Both the position numbers and the translations under genes were made by a program. From the NCBI GenBank assembly GCA_022496805.1, contig CM040087.1, positions 30,466,253 through 30,530,252 of the forward strand: a stretch of 64,000 nt of DNA, in the 5' to 3' direction. Under the pieces are notes generated by a model. The model saw nothing but the letters and a program-made list of their open reading frames with translations, did no database searches and was not told the origin of the DNA. Origin of the DNA: Pohlia nutans (lineage: Eukaryota; Streptophyta; Bryopsida; Bryales; Mniaceae). This document shows positions 49,847 to 63,290 of this stretch, one piece after another. Each line of letters starts with the position of its first letter. Position 1 is the stretch's first letter.

Positions 49847-50629
49847 TTAACCCCTAAATCGCCAAGGGGGGTTTCCCACCAAAAACTGTCTCATTTTGGA
49901 TATTTACCTTAATGATCTCTGAATGCTTTTCAAATTTTTTTTTTCACATTCCAACCATAAGATCTTGTATTCTCATGCCTTATAAACCATCCTTCAAAAT
50001 TTCAAATCATTTGACCGTATGGATGTTAAAACTATAGCAAATGAAGTTGAGAATTTGAAAATTCAGGCCCTGCAAAATCCGAGAGCAGCCTTGCTTTGAT
50101 GGACTCTCAAAACCAAAAGAAAGGTTTAAATGATGTGCCATTTTTTACCATCCTCAAGATGAGGTAGTTAACGAGATGCATGACTCAATTTAAGAAGATG
50201 TTCAATTCATTTGCATTTTTTGAGACCTTGTAATGGGTGGGGTACGAAGGAAAGTAAAAGATTTTGGCTAATTTAAATTATCCCTTCAATTCTCCTCCAA
50301 TTGGAAGAGCCCACAACTCATGGCATACAAGCCATTTGGGCTTGATTCAACTTCCTGTAAGATGCCCAATGAATCTCATTGGCTTAAATTTTTTAGCAAG
50401 CCTATCCAAAGTGTTGATGTTGCCTTTCAACATTGAGGTGTTTCACTTTTAAAAATTCCTTTACGTGGAGTTTTGATCGGATGGACATAATTCTAATTGC
50501 ATTGGAAAGAAGACTTGTTTACCTATAACAATGTATTTTTGTTTTGAAATAATGACTGTTTTTGGGCTTGGGCAGCTTGGGAAAATGGATAGCGACCAAA
50601 ATATAGTCTCTTGGGGGTTTAGGGATTAA
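49847..50629. mobile_element. TTAA element, subfamily B-like, copy 3
   Basis: The left end is TTAACCCCTAAATCGCC and the right end GGGGTTTAGGGATTAA. The right ~180 bases match subfamily B (ggacataattctaattgcat, agcgaccaaaa), while the left half is diverged. A second right-type end, GGGGTTAA, follows at once at 50630-50637, suggesting another element boundary. Confidence 0.7.
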
Positions 50630-50637
50630 GGGGTTAA

Positions 50638-51980
50638 GAGCTTAGAGGTTAAAATACGTATATTTGAATTCTATTTTTTTTGGAAACGACATCAGTATAA
50701 AGAAATTAGGAAATTTTTAATTATAGAATAGTGATTGTCACAAGTTGTCAACATTTCACTTATGGACTTTTTTCTTAATCAAGGTTATTGAAAATGTTTG
50801 CTAGTGAGTCATTATTTGATGTGCCAAATGATGAGAACTCAAAAATATAGTTTTATAGAATATCGCATAATCTTACATGTAGTTATATAATCTTACGGTA
50901 AAAAAATAGGTGTTGTTTTTTAACGTTCATTAAAGCAGGGAAATAAAATCTTTTTGGCACATGTAATATTTTTTTGGAATGTTAAGATATCTAAGCTTTA
51001 GGTAGGCTTGAACATATATGAATTCAATTGTTGTGTAAGTTATTTATATATTTAGTTATATTCAAGTGAGCTATAAGTTGTTTAAAAAATATTATTCGAA
51101 AGTATGTATAAAAGTTAGTAGATTTTCTTTAAGTGGTTGAGTTCTACCGTATGTGAGGGTCAGATTCGGACAGTATTGTGTCAAAATCTAATTTCCACAT
51201 TATATTTTGAGAGGTTCACGTCACCATAAACCAATCACAAGATGACATGTGGCAATTTTGGACAAAAAGTAATTAATCATTGTCGAAACTAACCATGACG
51301 TAGGATATGTACTACAAAGAATTTATGAAAATAAAAATAAAAAATTCAACATTATATATAAAATATGATATGGACTTTTAAGAAGTATATGGACTATGAG
51401 TCACTCAACCATGTATTTATCCAAAAATAAGAGAAATTGGCCCTATAGTGAAGAGGGCTTCAAATATAAAGGATGCCTTTTTGGGGCAAGTTGGAACTCT
51501 TGAATCTAAAGGTCACCCTTAGGGTACTCCGTTTCCGCTTTATGAAGCATAGGGTCATTTAGAAAAAGGGTGATCCCAACTTCCCAAGGTACGGTAAAAT
51601 GGAGAATACACTCAAAACCACAATTTTATAGTAGTTTCCTTGTTTACAACCTCTATTATTTTTTTATGAATATTTTAGACTTTTTGTGGTGATGGCATTA
51701 TGTTACGGTTGGATTTTTTGGTTTACAAAAACAATTCAAGTTACTATATGTAGTATATTATATTATCCTTGTTTTTGAAGTACTAGGGTTTAATATCACA
51801 AAAAATAAGACTTAGATGCAAAAATGCAAAACAATGATTTTAACAACATACATGGTTTTTGTTTTTCATTCTTTGTGTGTTTACTTGTTCATTGTTTATG
51901 CAACTACTACAAAATAATTTAGCAAGACTAAAAGAGCTACCAATATATATATATAGATAGATATATAGATATAGATAGAT

Positions 51981-52058
<78 letters not shown>

Positions 52059-53073
52059 GGGGTCTTTTGGTGTTTAGAATGTTAACTCTTCATTGCACGC
52101 ACTGTGTCTGCCCATTTTTTTGTGTTTAGATATTTTCATAGAGTGGCCTGGGTAAACTTGATCTTCAATGAATTTATTGTATTCTTCCACGCTCTCATGC
52201 AACAAAGATAATTTTCATAATTCAAAGAGTGCATTCAATTCATGCCAAAAAAGTATTCACAAACACTATCCAAAGGGTCCTTAGTTTTTTTGGGCTTAAA
52301 ATCATCATCACTTTTGATGTGTTATAGGTCTAAATGTAAGTGAGATATAGAAATCTTAACTGTACAATCTTGTAACATACATGTTGCAGATTATGTGGAT
52401 CAATTTTGGGATCATTTGGCCATATAGATTGCAAGATCATAGTGTTTTAGTGCTAGAAAAGAATGCTGAAATTTTCCTACCAACACAGTTAGAGGTGAAA
52501 TTCGTTTTTGAAATTACTCAAATGAAAAAACTTTAAACTACAAAGTAGTTTAAAATCATCATATATACACATTGGTACCAAAAAAACCTCATGGAAAATT
52601 TTAATGTGCCCTAAAATGGCCTTGCAATGTCAAAAAGTAACCCAAAAGTGACCCATTTGAACTAAAAAGCAAAAAGTGTTCAAACTAGACCCATACACTA
52701 AAATGACTCTCAAACATTCATAATAACATGGATTGATCTGAAAATTTTACCACGATAACTATACTTCAAAGGAAATTTAGTTTAACAAATTTTATTGAAA
52801 ACGGACTTGGGATGAAGGAGATACAAGCCCCCAAAGTTGCTGCCATAAAAATTTAGAGAACTGTCCAAAACAAAAATACCTACTTTCAGATGATCACCAA
52901 AAATTTAATTCATCTTAGACTGATCTGAAATTTTTACCACACATTCTATACATCATGCGGGGAGGTTTTGCAAAAGTTTAGCAAAATCAGACATGTTTTG
53001 CAAAAGTTGCAGCTGTTCAAAGGTGAATGTCTCCCAAAAACGTCCAAAATATGGACGCCAAGACGCTTAGGGG
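50638..53073. other. AT-rich region with repeat fragments
   Basis: About 51146-51310 matches the repeat at 6655-6827. The right end of a further TTAA element (ACGCTTAGGGGTTAA, closing at 53077) carries the palindrome CGTCCA-AAATA-TGGACG at 53041-53057; its left end was not found. No gene was recognised. Confidence 0.45.
51942..52056. repeat. (TA)n / GATA microsatellite
   Basis: Long TA run with interspersed GATA units. Confidence 0.95.
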
Positions 53074-53345
53074 TTAAAGGACAATGCAAGCCCCATGGGC
53101 TTGGTTATATTTTGGGAGAATCTTACTCATAACTTTTACTCCATTGCGGCAAATTGGATTTTTAAAATGTCAAACCAAGCACCTTAGAGAGATCTATACA
53201 TCTTTAGAATAAAGTCAAAGTAAGTTAAACAAAATCATGCTTAAAATGGAATTTAAAAAGAGAATTTTGGGTGTGGTATGAGGAAAGCATATGTCGTAAC
53301 AGAATTTTGGATGTGGTATCAGGAAAGCATATGCCATTTAAGGGT
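53074..53345. mobile_element. Partial TTAA element, E-like
   Basis: Starts at the TTAA shared with the preceding element. It contains gcaagccccatgggctt, matching the start of subfamily E at 31440, but the normal CCC tip is absent. The right limit is uncertain (about ccatttaagggtcaag). Confidence 0.4.
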
Positions 53346-53652
53346 CAAGTGTTATTTGGATTTTTCCACGTAAAATGATGACTTTTGGCTCGTATGGAAT
53401 ATATATGTACAAGGTTAATAAAGAGGGTTCTTTTTCTTGGTATCTGAATTGCTAGAATCTACATAAATACTCCTTGTTCCCATTCCTTGTTAATTAGCCC
53501 AGGCATGTTGTTACACTGTCGGCCATGATAGAGAATGAACTCACACACAAATCAAGGCACAGAAAGTGCATTTACCGAAAGTGCATTTTCTGTAGTAGGC
53601 TTGTTCAATCTAAATTTAGTGGAGGTTTTAGGCATTGAATCCTAATTTTCTA

Positions 53653-55252
53653 CAGTGACGAACAAAATTAAGTACTGATTTGAAACTTTCCCATTCAAAC
53701 AACCATACGATGAGTATCAATGGGAAAATTTTGAGAGTGAATATGCAAAAGTTGTAGTATGCAACATATAACGCATTACTATGGAAGTTTGAAGAAAAAC
53801 TCAATTGTGATTTGAAAAAAAATGAATTTCAAAGTTAGCCATGTTTAAAACTCGGTTTTGTGCATTATAATTTGGAACTACTTTAAATTTTGTTAATTTT
53901 TTCTTAGAGCTAAAAAAAAGAAAATTGTGCCTTGGCATGTTGGTATGCATCGTTTTGGATTGTTGTACACAAAAATTGAAGGAAGTTGACATTTATAGAA
54001 TTTAAGATATTCACAATCTGACAAACATGCAAATGATGTTGGTTCTCACAATATTTGAATATTTATTTGGAATTGAGATCATAGAACTGCATTGGCCATT
54101 GTATAGAGAGCATAGGTTGCAACATGAACCATTGTTACATCTTAACCCCTAAATGCCTAGGCCTATGACCATGGAATCATGTTTTACCTATTACACTCAA
54201 TTTGCCACTATAAATAAGATAAAAATTCAACTTTATATTTTTAATAGATGGATCCACGTGTCTACTACAAATCGTGAATTTTTCATAAAATTTGTTGAAA
54301 ATTTGGAATTACTATGATTTTTTGAAGTGATTGTAAAGAAAATTCCTATCAATTACAAAATATGCTCAAATTCTTTGATTTTCTAAACAAAGAGGTAATT
54401 TACAATGAAGAACATTACAGTAGATGAAAATCATCCGTGTTACTATATTTAGAAAATCACTACACTATTGTAATACCCACCAAACTTGTAACTCTAATAA
54501 AATACTCAATTATCCAATTTAAAAAAAAAATCAAAGTGGAGTAGTTTTTAGACTATGTAAGCTTCATTTTGTTAGTTAAGCTCAAATGCAATAGAACTCA
54601 TTTTCATGGCCTAAATTTAGTTTAAGCAAGAAAAGTATAAAAATCCAAAATACACTTCGTGGTGAACCATTTTTATTACTCTTTTGTAGTTGGGACCTCA
54701 TGTAAAATCCCAAAATGACTTGAATTACTTGAATTTAATTTGAAGAGATGGCATGAGCAATGAACACCCTTCACACAAAAAAATGCATGGAATTCAACAT
54801 TCTTTCTTCATCCAGGGACTAAAACTAATCATCCAAAGACCACTTTTGGGTCTCGCAGGCTGTTAGGGGTTAATGCCCTTGCATTTGAAATAGTCGTTGA
54901 ATTGGCCAATGCAATCAATTTGTACATTAAAGCTATATGATGCACTTTTTTAATTTAGGTTTTTTGTACAAAGTCTAGAGTTCTAATTTCACATAATCAA
55001 TTCATCAAATCAAAAAAAAAAAACTTATCATTTTTAATATCATCATAAAGTTCAAAGCTACCATAAATTACGAACTTTCATAAGCTCTAAGAAAAAATTG
55101 AAAAAAATTAAAGTAGTTCCAAATTATAATGCACAAAACCGAGTTTTAAACATGGCTAACTTTGGAATTCATTTTTTTTCAAATCACAATTGAGTTTTTC
55201 TTCAAACTTCCATAGTAATGCGTTATATGTTGCATACTACAACTTTTGCATA
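53653..55252. mobile_element. Tc1/mariner-like foldback element, copy 2, interrupted
   Basis: The left end TA-CAGTGACGAACAAAA and the left arm match copy 1 at 5091. The right arm is shortened: internal sequence is missing and it stops at gcata (55252), about 90 bases short of the expected terminal repeat. A TTAA element sits at 54143-54873. Confidence 0.8.
54143..54873. mobile_element. TTAA element, subfamily J
   Basis: TTAACCCCTAAATGCC to CTGTTAGGGGTTAA, 731 bases, inserted in the Tc1-like foldback. Copy 1 of that foldback reads acatcTTAAtgcccttgcat at about 5576-5595, the exact empty site; here the same flanks stand on either side with TTAA on both. No coding frame. Confidence 0.92.
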
Positions 55253-55473
55253 CAGTAGTTATTAAAAGCCAATTTCTTAATAATTACTTTTGAGAGTGCC
55301 GACCTGCACTATTTCAACTTTTATTAATTATTTGGCATGAAAGTGCCGACCCTACCTTCCACATACGTTAGAGTGCATGAAGACTACCGTACCAAATGTT
55401 ATGATTGTGAATTTAATTATTTTTTGTAACTTATTTTTTTTGCAATAGAAATACTGTAGATGGAAAATGTTTT

Positions 55474-56065
55474 TCAACCCCTAAATGACCATAGCCCTCT
55501 CCAAATCTAAAGAATTAGAAAGATGCATTATAAAATGCTACAAAGAGGAATATTTTGAACTTGATGTATGAATAAAAGTTGTACATTGTGAATTTTAGAT
55601 TCTATCCATATGGTTAAATCTATGATTGCTATCACCAATATTTTGGTCTAAAATTTGAAACTTGTAACTCAAAATTCTTATGTAATTCAATTACAAATAA
55701 GATATGGACAATCTAGTACATGTAAAATTTGTTGTGATGGGTTGAAATGTAATATTCTAAGTGTAATGGTTTTTGAAGATTTTTTGATTGCTTAACTTAA
55801 TGAGTTGACTTTTTGTAATAATACTTTGAATTATTTTGAACTAACATCTTAGAATTCTGTGGTGAATCACCACAACATGAAATGAGGCATTAAATTTTTT
55901 ACAAGTCATCCCCTTTCTGATTGGTTAACACATGCATGAAGTTAACTTCCCATAAAATCTATAATAAGAAATCCACATTGCAAAAAATGCATGACGGATG
56001 AAAAGACGTGAAGGAAATTTGAACATCATCTTAAAAAAATGAATGCCTCAACAGTTAAGGGATAA
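55474..56065. mobile_element. TTAA element, subfamily A, copy 3
   Basis: The left end is TCAACCCCTAAATGACC and the right end ACAGTTAAGGGATAA (decayed). The body is collinear with the other A copies (gatgtatgaataaaagttgt, gcatgacggatgaaaag). Confidence 0.75.
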
Positions 56066-59000
56066 ATAGGTACCATTTTTTTTACAGGTTTTTAGAATGG
56101 GATCAAGGAATTTTGGAGAATACTCATGTATATTTCTTGTGTTAAAATTAACTTTTCAACTTCAAATAAGCATTGGACATCAATGCGTCAATTGTGCCCA
56201 ATTGATATTAAAAAATTAGTAGTTTTTATTTTATTATTTTATTGTGATTTCAACCTTATGTGGTTTTGAATTCATAATTATAGTGAAACATATACTCTGG
56301 TGTGATGTGAAAAATAAAAAATTGGATGAAAAGTGACATCCAACTATAAGATCTAAAACTTACCTCCACCATTAGGTTAAATTATGTGGGATTATGTGAG
56401 ATAGTAAGAAATGAATGTGTCCAATAACTTGTGCATTGAAAAATCATGTATGGAAATGAGTTGAAAATAAATTAAAGTATAATCATCCAATTTATTTTTT
56501 ATGTTGATTTAAAATATATATCGTACATATAAAGGAATATTGGATGAAAAATAACTCTAAAATGCTAATAACTTTGATTTGGAATTGAGAATAGTCAATC
56601 TCAATGTTGAAAATTCCCATGAAATTGTTATGGCAAGCAAAATATATCATATGATTTTTATTTTTGAAAGATTTTAATGGTTGAATGGAAAAAGAAAACT
56701 TCAATGAACTTCTACTTTCATTGCCTGCAAAACAAAATTCCTCATAACTGAATTCCTCATAAGTATCTCATTAAGTGAAATAGAATTATTAAAAGATTTT
56801 TTATGCAAATATGGATAAAATAAAACAAATTGAGTTAAAAAAAGTTTTTTTCTACTTGTTTTGACATTGAAATTTTAAAAATCCTTATATTTTTTGCATT
56901 ACTTATTGGAATGACTTGAAACAAAGCTTTACATGTAAAGCATGATGGTTGAAAGTTGTCCAAAAAATTTCATGCAATTTTTTCAAAAAAGTTACTAAAA
57001 CCTACTTAAATTCTCAAAAAGCCAAAAATGGGCTTTGCATGGCTTTAAGGGTTATAGGATCTTTAAAATTATTCAATTTTCCAAAATGCAGAAATGTTTA
57101 TAATGTGCAATTCAAAAGAATAATGTGGCGATGGCTTTTAGACATGACCTATAAATTATGACCTATAGATGAAATCCATATGGTTGAATTTACCATCACA
57201 CTAGTAAAAACAATTGTTTGAAAAAGTTAACGGTTATTTAAATTAAAAAAACCAACAAATAATCTTTACTATTGTAGAAATTTGAAACTTTTTTGCTAAA
57301 ATTAACCCATCTGACGTGGAATTCATGCTTATTGGTATAAATGTTTTAGTATTAGGCGCCATATTGGCATTTTCTATAGAAATGATGTGAAAAAGCAAAT
57401 AGCTAATACGGTGACTAATATGAAAACATTGGCCTATTTGCCTTCTTAAAAACAACATGGTGACTAATATGAAAGGGCAAATAGGCCAATGTTTAGGTGG
57501 TCTTTGGACACTCTTATTCATTGGCGCCTATTTGTAAACTTTTAATATCGTTGCATAGCACTCAAAGCCACTATTGACAGTACATTGATTGTGGTTATTA
57601 ATGTGCGTGACACTAATTGCAAGGACACACACTAATTTCAATAATTTTAAATTCACTAGGGATGAGATTTTTAACATGTGACTCTAATTTCCATTGATCC
57701 ATGTCTTTAACCCCTCTTCGTACAAAATTAGTGTGTGCTTGTTAAATTTGAAAATTGAAGTATTCCAAATAAATTTATCTAAAGAAATTGATTTTTGTAT
57801 GTGAGATCATACATAAAAGGAAAATTTCATCCGAATCAATTGTCACCTCACAAAATCAAGTCTACAAAAGATATACAAGTACCTAGTATGTGAGAATTCT
57901 TCTAAAATCTAATAAATTTATGTAAGAACTAGATTTCAAATTCATCTCTAAAACTCTATTTTCTAATTAAAAATATTTATATTAAAACAACTTAACTAAT
58001 TAAATTTTTATAAATAGTATCACACACACACACACTAATAGCCATAATCATTGTAGCTTGGTGCCAATAGTGACATTGGGCATCATGCTTTGGCACCATT
58101 GCTTGATGTTCAAAAATCATTCTATTTAGTAGTGTTATATTTGCAATGCATATGAGAGACTTGTCAAAAGTAACATACTTGTTTACATAAACATAGCTTT
58201 TTCAAAAACATGATATGTTTGCATTGCATTTTATAATACATATAGTTTTTGCAAAGAAGATAGTTTTTTATGTTGATGTTTTTTCTTAGGGATGTTGTTA
58301 TGTTTCATTTTACACCTTTCTTGAAGACTCAAATGGATACAAAAATACGGCAAACAACTAAAACTAAATAAACAATAAATAAATAAATAAATATATAAAT
58401 ATTGTACATCATAGGAACATAAACACACATAAACTCCTCCATATTGATAATATTTACATCTTACCATTAGTATAGTACCAAACTATCATTATAATATATA
58501 TATGATTTTAGTTTCTTAAATTCAAAAAAATTAACAAAATTTACAGTAGTTCTTTCCATTGGTGTCCAATAAATAGAGCAAGCAAAAGTGCAACAAAGTT
58601 CAACAACAACGGAAAAAAACCTAATCGTAAAATGTCAATGAATTAAACCTGTTAACTAGAAATTGCACACATATACAGTTATGCAAAAATCAAGTTTTCA
58701 CAATATGCATACAATTGTGCAAAAATCAAGTTTTCACAATATGCATACAGTTGTGCAAAAATCAAGTTTTCAAAATATGCAAACTTAAAATTTTTCATTT
58801 GAGAGCAAAGCCGAGATGCAAAGAAAAACTTCAAAATCTAATTGCAAATTTTCAAATATCAGTAAATTTACTACAAAACACCTATCATAGAAAGGAGCTA
58901 GTGGGGCTTAAACAATGTTTAAAATATACCTTGTTGTAATGAGAGCATGTCAATTAACAAAGATAGCAAATGCAGAAATAAAGTATAAGTGGAAAATGAA

Positions 59001-60366
59001 AATTGAGGAGAGAACCAACAACCACTAAATTAAAATGATATTAGAGAGGTGCACAAGTAGGATCTAGATGGAAAGAGGGTATTTTGACCGGTCATATATG
59101 AGAATAATAAGATGGTCGGTTAATCTATTGTTTCCCTCCTTTCCGCCAATATTAAGAGTAATACTATTTAGATTTTCTTGGACATCAAAGTAAGTTTAAT
59201 GCAATGATTGTGTAAATGTGTCTCTCTTGTGGACATAAGCAAACACATTACCTTAACATTAATGCAAAAACGCATGTGCTTGTTGAACCAAAAACTGTGT
59301 TCTTTAAAAACTATGTTTTTTGAAGTCAAAAAATAATTGTAGAACATGTTATTACAAATGAGAAGTAGGAATGCTTGAACTTTAAGTACAAAGTAATATA
59401 ATAGAGTATATTATCAAAAAGTGTATGTTGAACATATTTAATGGGTTCAATTCAGGAAGTCTATATTCATATCTTTGATAAAGTCATACAATTTCAACTT
59501 CAAATGTTAATAGCGGGGATTCAAGATGTCCTCTTGTAGGTTTGGAAGTGGATTGATATTTGTTCCATGACTATTCTATTTTAGTTCATCATATATTGTA
59601 TGTGATTTAGATTGTGCAAATGCAAGTGATTAAATGCTAACCATCAAAAACATCATAATTGACTAATATTTCACAAACTAATCCCCATTGATGAACCAAA
59701 AACCACTTCTCATAATGACCATCTACTTCTGCAATATAATAAAAAAAAAACAAAAGGAAAATTATGCTAACATAATAGATAGACATTATCATCAATTTCA
59801 ACATCACGAAATTTTATTTATTTATTATTTATTTTTATTGAAATTACCCTTTTCCATATTAATACATGTATATAAACACAACCCTAATGAATATTAAAAA
59901 TTTACAATCCCATAATTCATGTTCAAAAAGGTTGTAGAAAAAGTCAAAAGCAAAGATTTTTTTTCTAAAGTTTTAATTTGAAGAGGGAAAAAAAATCAAG
60001 AAATATTGATTTTGTACAAATCCAAGGGCTAAAGAACCTTATGCAAGTTGCTAAAGAACCTTATGCAAATTGCTAAAGAGATTATTTAAAAACTTGGAAA
60101 ATAAAATTTCACCTTCATGAAGGGTTGAAAAATACTTGTTTTTTTAAGTTCAAGCATTATGATCTTGCAAGCAAGGAAAAATATTACTTTGTAATTTTAG
60201 AAAGGCATAGAAAAATCAAATTTAGTGAAAGATCTTATAGTTGAATTTATCAAAAAAAAAAATCAAAGTAAAGCTTTTAGTTTTATTTTAGGAAATAATG
60301 TTTTGGAGCAATTTTGAGCTTAAAGAGATAAAATGTACAGCAATGTTCAAACAAGTTTTTAGAACT
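56066..60366. other. AT-rich intergenic region
   Basis: No gene was recognised. Within it, AACATTGGCCTATTTGCC near 57426 and GGCAAATAGGCCAATGTT near 57478 form a small hairpin. A short tandem repeat is at 58674-58782. Confidence 0.45.
58674..58782. repeat. Tandem repeat, three units of about 36 bases
   Basis: Units read roughly ataca-gttgtgcaaaaatc-aagttttcacaatatgc, repeated three times with a few changes. Confidence 0.85.
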
Positions 60367-60405
60367 TATATATATATATATATATACATATATATACATA
60401 CATAC

Positions 60406-60486
<81 letters not shown>

Positions 60487-60487
60487 C

Positions 60488-60541
<54 letters not shown>
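60367..60541. repeat. (TA)n / TACA microsatellite
   Basis: 175 bases of TA with TACA interruptions. Poly-Tyr/Ile frames across it are artefacts. Confidence 0.95.
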
Positions 60542-60545
<4 letters not shown>

Positions 60546-60984
60546 TATAGTTTTTTATTTTTTCAAATTCTTATCATCATTCATCATGATTTTTTTTCAA
60601 TGCAATCAACATTTTTATCGTAACAGAACGCGTGAGAAGGCAAATGCAAATGAATCCTTTTTTGATATTGACTTGATAACAATGTTGAGTTACAAAACAT
60701 ATACTTAAAGGCTTGTTATGCAAAAATGGCCATTAAAGATGCTTCCAATATTATAAGTTTTTCTCTTCAAATATACGTTATAAAAAAACTAAAAGCTTTT
60801 TTATATTTCACTAGTATAGAAGGTGGTCTTTAAACACCAAGAAGTAGTTTAGAGCATGGCGACTACTAACATCAAATTAGTGTCAATAGTCATCTCGGGC
60901 ACTGATCAAGCAAAATTATGCATTGTTTCTTATTGCCTAGAGGCCACGTTTCTTCTACAATGAATAGGGGTATTAACAAGGGTA

Positions 60985-62013
60985 TTAACTCTTTGTTAAA
61001 GGTGATAGAGGAATGCACAAAGCACATACACAAACACAAGGAATGCGTAGAAAGAGATGTCTTTACTCAAGGGCTCCCCCGCTTAAGTAGTGTACAGTTG
61101 AGGTGCCCTTCAGCAACCCACATGGGATAACTCAACACTACATGCCTCAAAGGTAAACCCATGCTCTCCCAGACATCATTTATTTCCACCCAAACCCCTT
61201 TGGTTTTTAGCAACACTACCCTTCATATACTACTTCAACATTCTTAAGTGCCTATAGTGGTTTTGGAGAAACCACAGTGTTTTGGTGATTTTTTTTATAA
61301 AACCCTATCTATTGAAATTAGGGACACTATTAGTAATAATCAACTATATAAATGTAAACATAGTTTAATCAAATAAGTGTTGGTTAAACATCAGACTATT
61401 GGATTGGAAGATTGTAGTATGTTTTTGAACAGTATAATGCACTCAAAAATGAGATTTTGGAGGGTGTGACTTCAACGTTAAAAAGACTTTGGGTTAAATT
61501 TTTCAAAAATGAAAGTAAAGATGTTCAACAATTATTGTCCTAAATCATATCTCTTCATTACAATCTTTCATGTCAAGAACATGCCCACACATAATTATCG
61601 TGAATTTTATAAGTGAGTGTGATTTACCCATATACGATTTAGGACAAAATTTACACGTTAAAATATGAAAGGATTTGGTACGTTTATAAAGATCTGAATA
61701 CATACACTAATGGAACGTGAACAAGAGAACACAATCCAAAATAAATAGATACAAGATTACAAATTTCCAAACACAAGAAATACCACATATTGCATGTCTT
61801 GAAGTTGAAAGTATTGGTTGTATTTTGGTGGTTTGTACATAGGTATTTTGATAGCTTCACAACTCCAAATTAAAACAAATCTTTTTGCATAAGATGCACA
61901 TGGCACAATCCCTCTTATGTTCTTTAGACAAGCCAGTCCCATTCACAACATATGTAGATTGATATCAAAAACACATCAACCAAATAGTGACCTCATAGGC
62001 ACTAAAGGGTTAA
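60985..62013. mobile_element. TTAA element, subfamily G, copy 3 (split by a solo LTR)
   Basis: The left tip TTAACTCTT at 60985-60993 continues after the LTR as AAGTGCC, together giving a G-type end close to TTAACCCTTTAGTGCC. The right end is AGGCACTAAAGGGTTAA. The body is collinear with 28249-29055 (gtatgtttttgaacagtata, actcaaaaatgagattttgg). Confidence 0.8.
60994..61240 (-). mobile_element. Solo Copia LTR
   Basis: 247 bases, the reverse complement of the LTRs at 43196 and 46614. It runs from TGTTAAAGGTGATAGAGG to CTACTTCAACA. The flanking 5-mers CTCTT and TTCTT differ at one base, consistent with an aged target duplication. A solo LTR arises by recombination between the two LTRs of a full element. 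Confidence 0.9.
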
Positions 62014-62343
62014 GGGGACCTGTACTAATTTTATTAGTAATTTATCGACATTTCACATTGTGTAAGTATTTACCTCAAATCACTGGCAATTTTTGTTTTT
62101 ATACTTTAGAAATGAACCACATTGGGCCAAATAATCTTTGTAAGTTGCTTTCTAATCTAATCTGTCTACAAGTTCACCACGAGGTAACTTTTACAGGATA
62201 ATTTTCCCTAATTTTTTAGCCTTCTCAATCCTTAAAGAACATAATAATCCTCCGGCTTAGTTTTCTCAATTTTCAAACTACTTTGAACATGAATTGCTAA
62301 GAATGAAGAAATGCTTTTATGAATTTTCTTTTTCAAGCACCAC
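62014..62343. other. Repeat-derived spacer
   Basis: Part of the dispersed repeat shared with 32545-32870, split here by the MITE at 62344. No gene was recognised. Confidence 0.4.
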
Positions 62344-62562
62344 TACACCAAAATCACCATATATTGTAGTCCACGGTATTTACGAGAGGCTTAACTAAAA
62401 ATTATTTTTTCAAAACATTGTGGCAAATTTCATCCAAATGGGACGAAAATTTGTTCCAATTGGTTGAAATATTGTTCAAACTGATGATCAATAATTTGTT
62501 CAAACAGATGAAAGTACCCACGCCATTCACCAATCCACATTGATATATGGTGATTTACAAGA
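62344..62562. mobile_element. MITE with TACACCAAAATCACC ends, copy 2
   Basis: TACACCAAAATCACCATATA on the left and TATATGGTGATTTACA on the right. Related to 25596-25908, including tccacggtatttacgagaggc, which occurs inverted there. The repeat at 32545-32870 lacks this block, so it is an insertion. Confidence 0.55.
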
Positions 62563-62665
62563 ATAGTATGTACCTATAACTTTCGAATGTAAAATTATTA
62601 CTTCTATATTTTGAGGCTAAAACTCAAAAATACTCCTTTCTTTCTAAATTAGGAAATGACACTGT

Positions 62666-62899
62666 TTAACCCCTAAACGTCTGAATGTGCCGTGGCGGCC
62701 AGTAGAATATGGTGTATTTTGGTTGTATTTGGAATAAATCCACACCTTTAATGGGTTTGAGTTCAAAAAAGAAGTTGAAATTTAAATCAATGCGGTTATG
62801 GTGAGCTACTGAGATCCCAATTTAGAGTTTTTTGTAGGTAGCAAATTTCAATTATATGACAACATATATACTATCCCCGTGGGATGTTTAAGAGGTAAA
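62666..62899. mobile_element. Short TTAA element
   Basis: The left end is TTAACCCCTAAACGTCTG and the decayed right end GGATGTTTAAGAGGTAAA. About 234 bases, the smallest member seen. The left tip is close to subfamilies A and C. Confidence 0.6.
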
Positions 62900-63290
62900 G
62901 AACAACACCAACAACCCTCTTTTCTCTTTAGTTTATTGCAACGAAGTCCATCGTGTCATGACGGAAGACACAAACCAACACACTCTTGGGTCCAAGTCAA
63001 TCTTGAAACGACCACATCATATCAAGAGGACACAAACAAACACACACACTTGGTTCAAGTCAATCTTCAAACGACCAAAGTCCTTGGGCTTGCCATTGGT
63101 GTCTATCCTCATGCTAAGGTCAAAGTTCGGTTGTGTAATATAACATGGAATCACAGACATGAGGGGCAGTATTGAATTGAAAATGGAATTGAATAAGCGT
63201 AGCTTTTCTTCTGCTGCACCCAATATCTACCTCAATGTATGCACACAAACAAGCATAACTTATCTAAGCCTAATTGGTTATTGCACATGA
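62900..63290. other. Intergenic region upstream of a possible gene
   Basis: A diverged duplication of about 60-65 bases is present (aaaccaacacactcttgggt and aaacaaacacacacacttgg, each followed by tcaagtcaatctt-type sequence). No coding region was recognised. Confidence 0.4.

Noticed and set aside
60283..60543. Poly-Tyr/Ile open frames
   Set aside because: Pure translation of the TA/TACA microsatellite.
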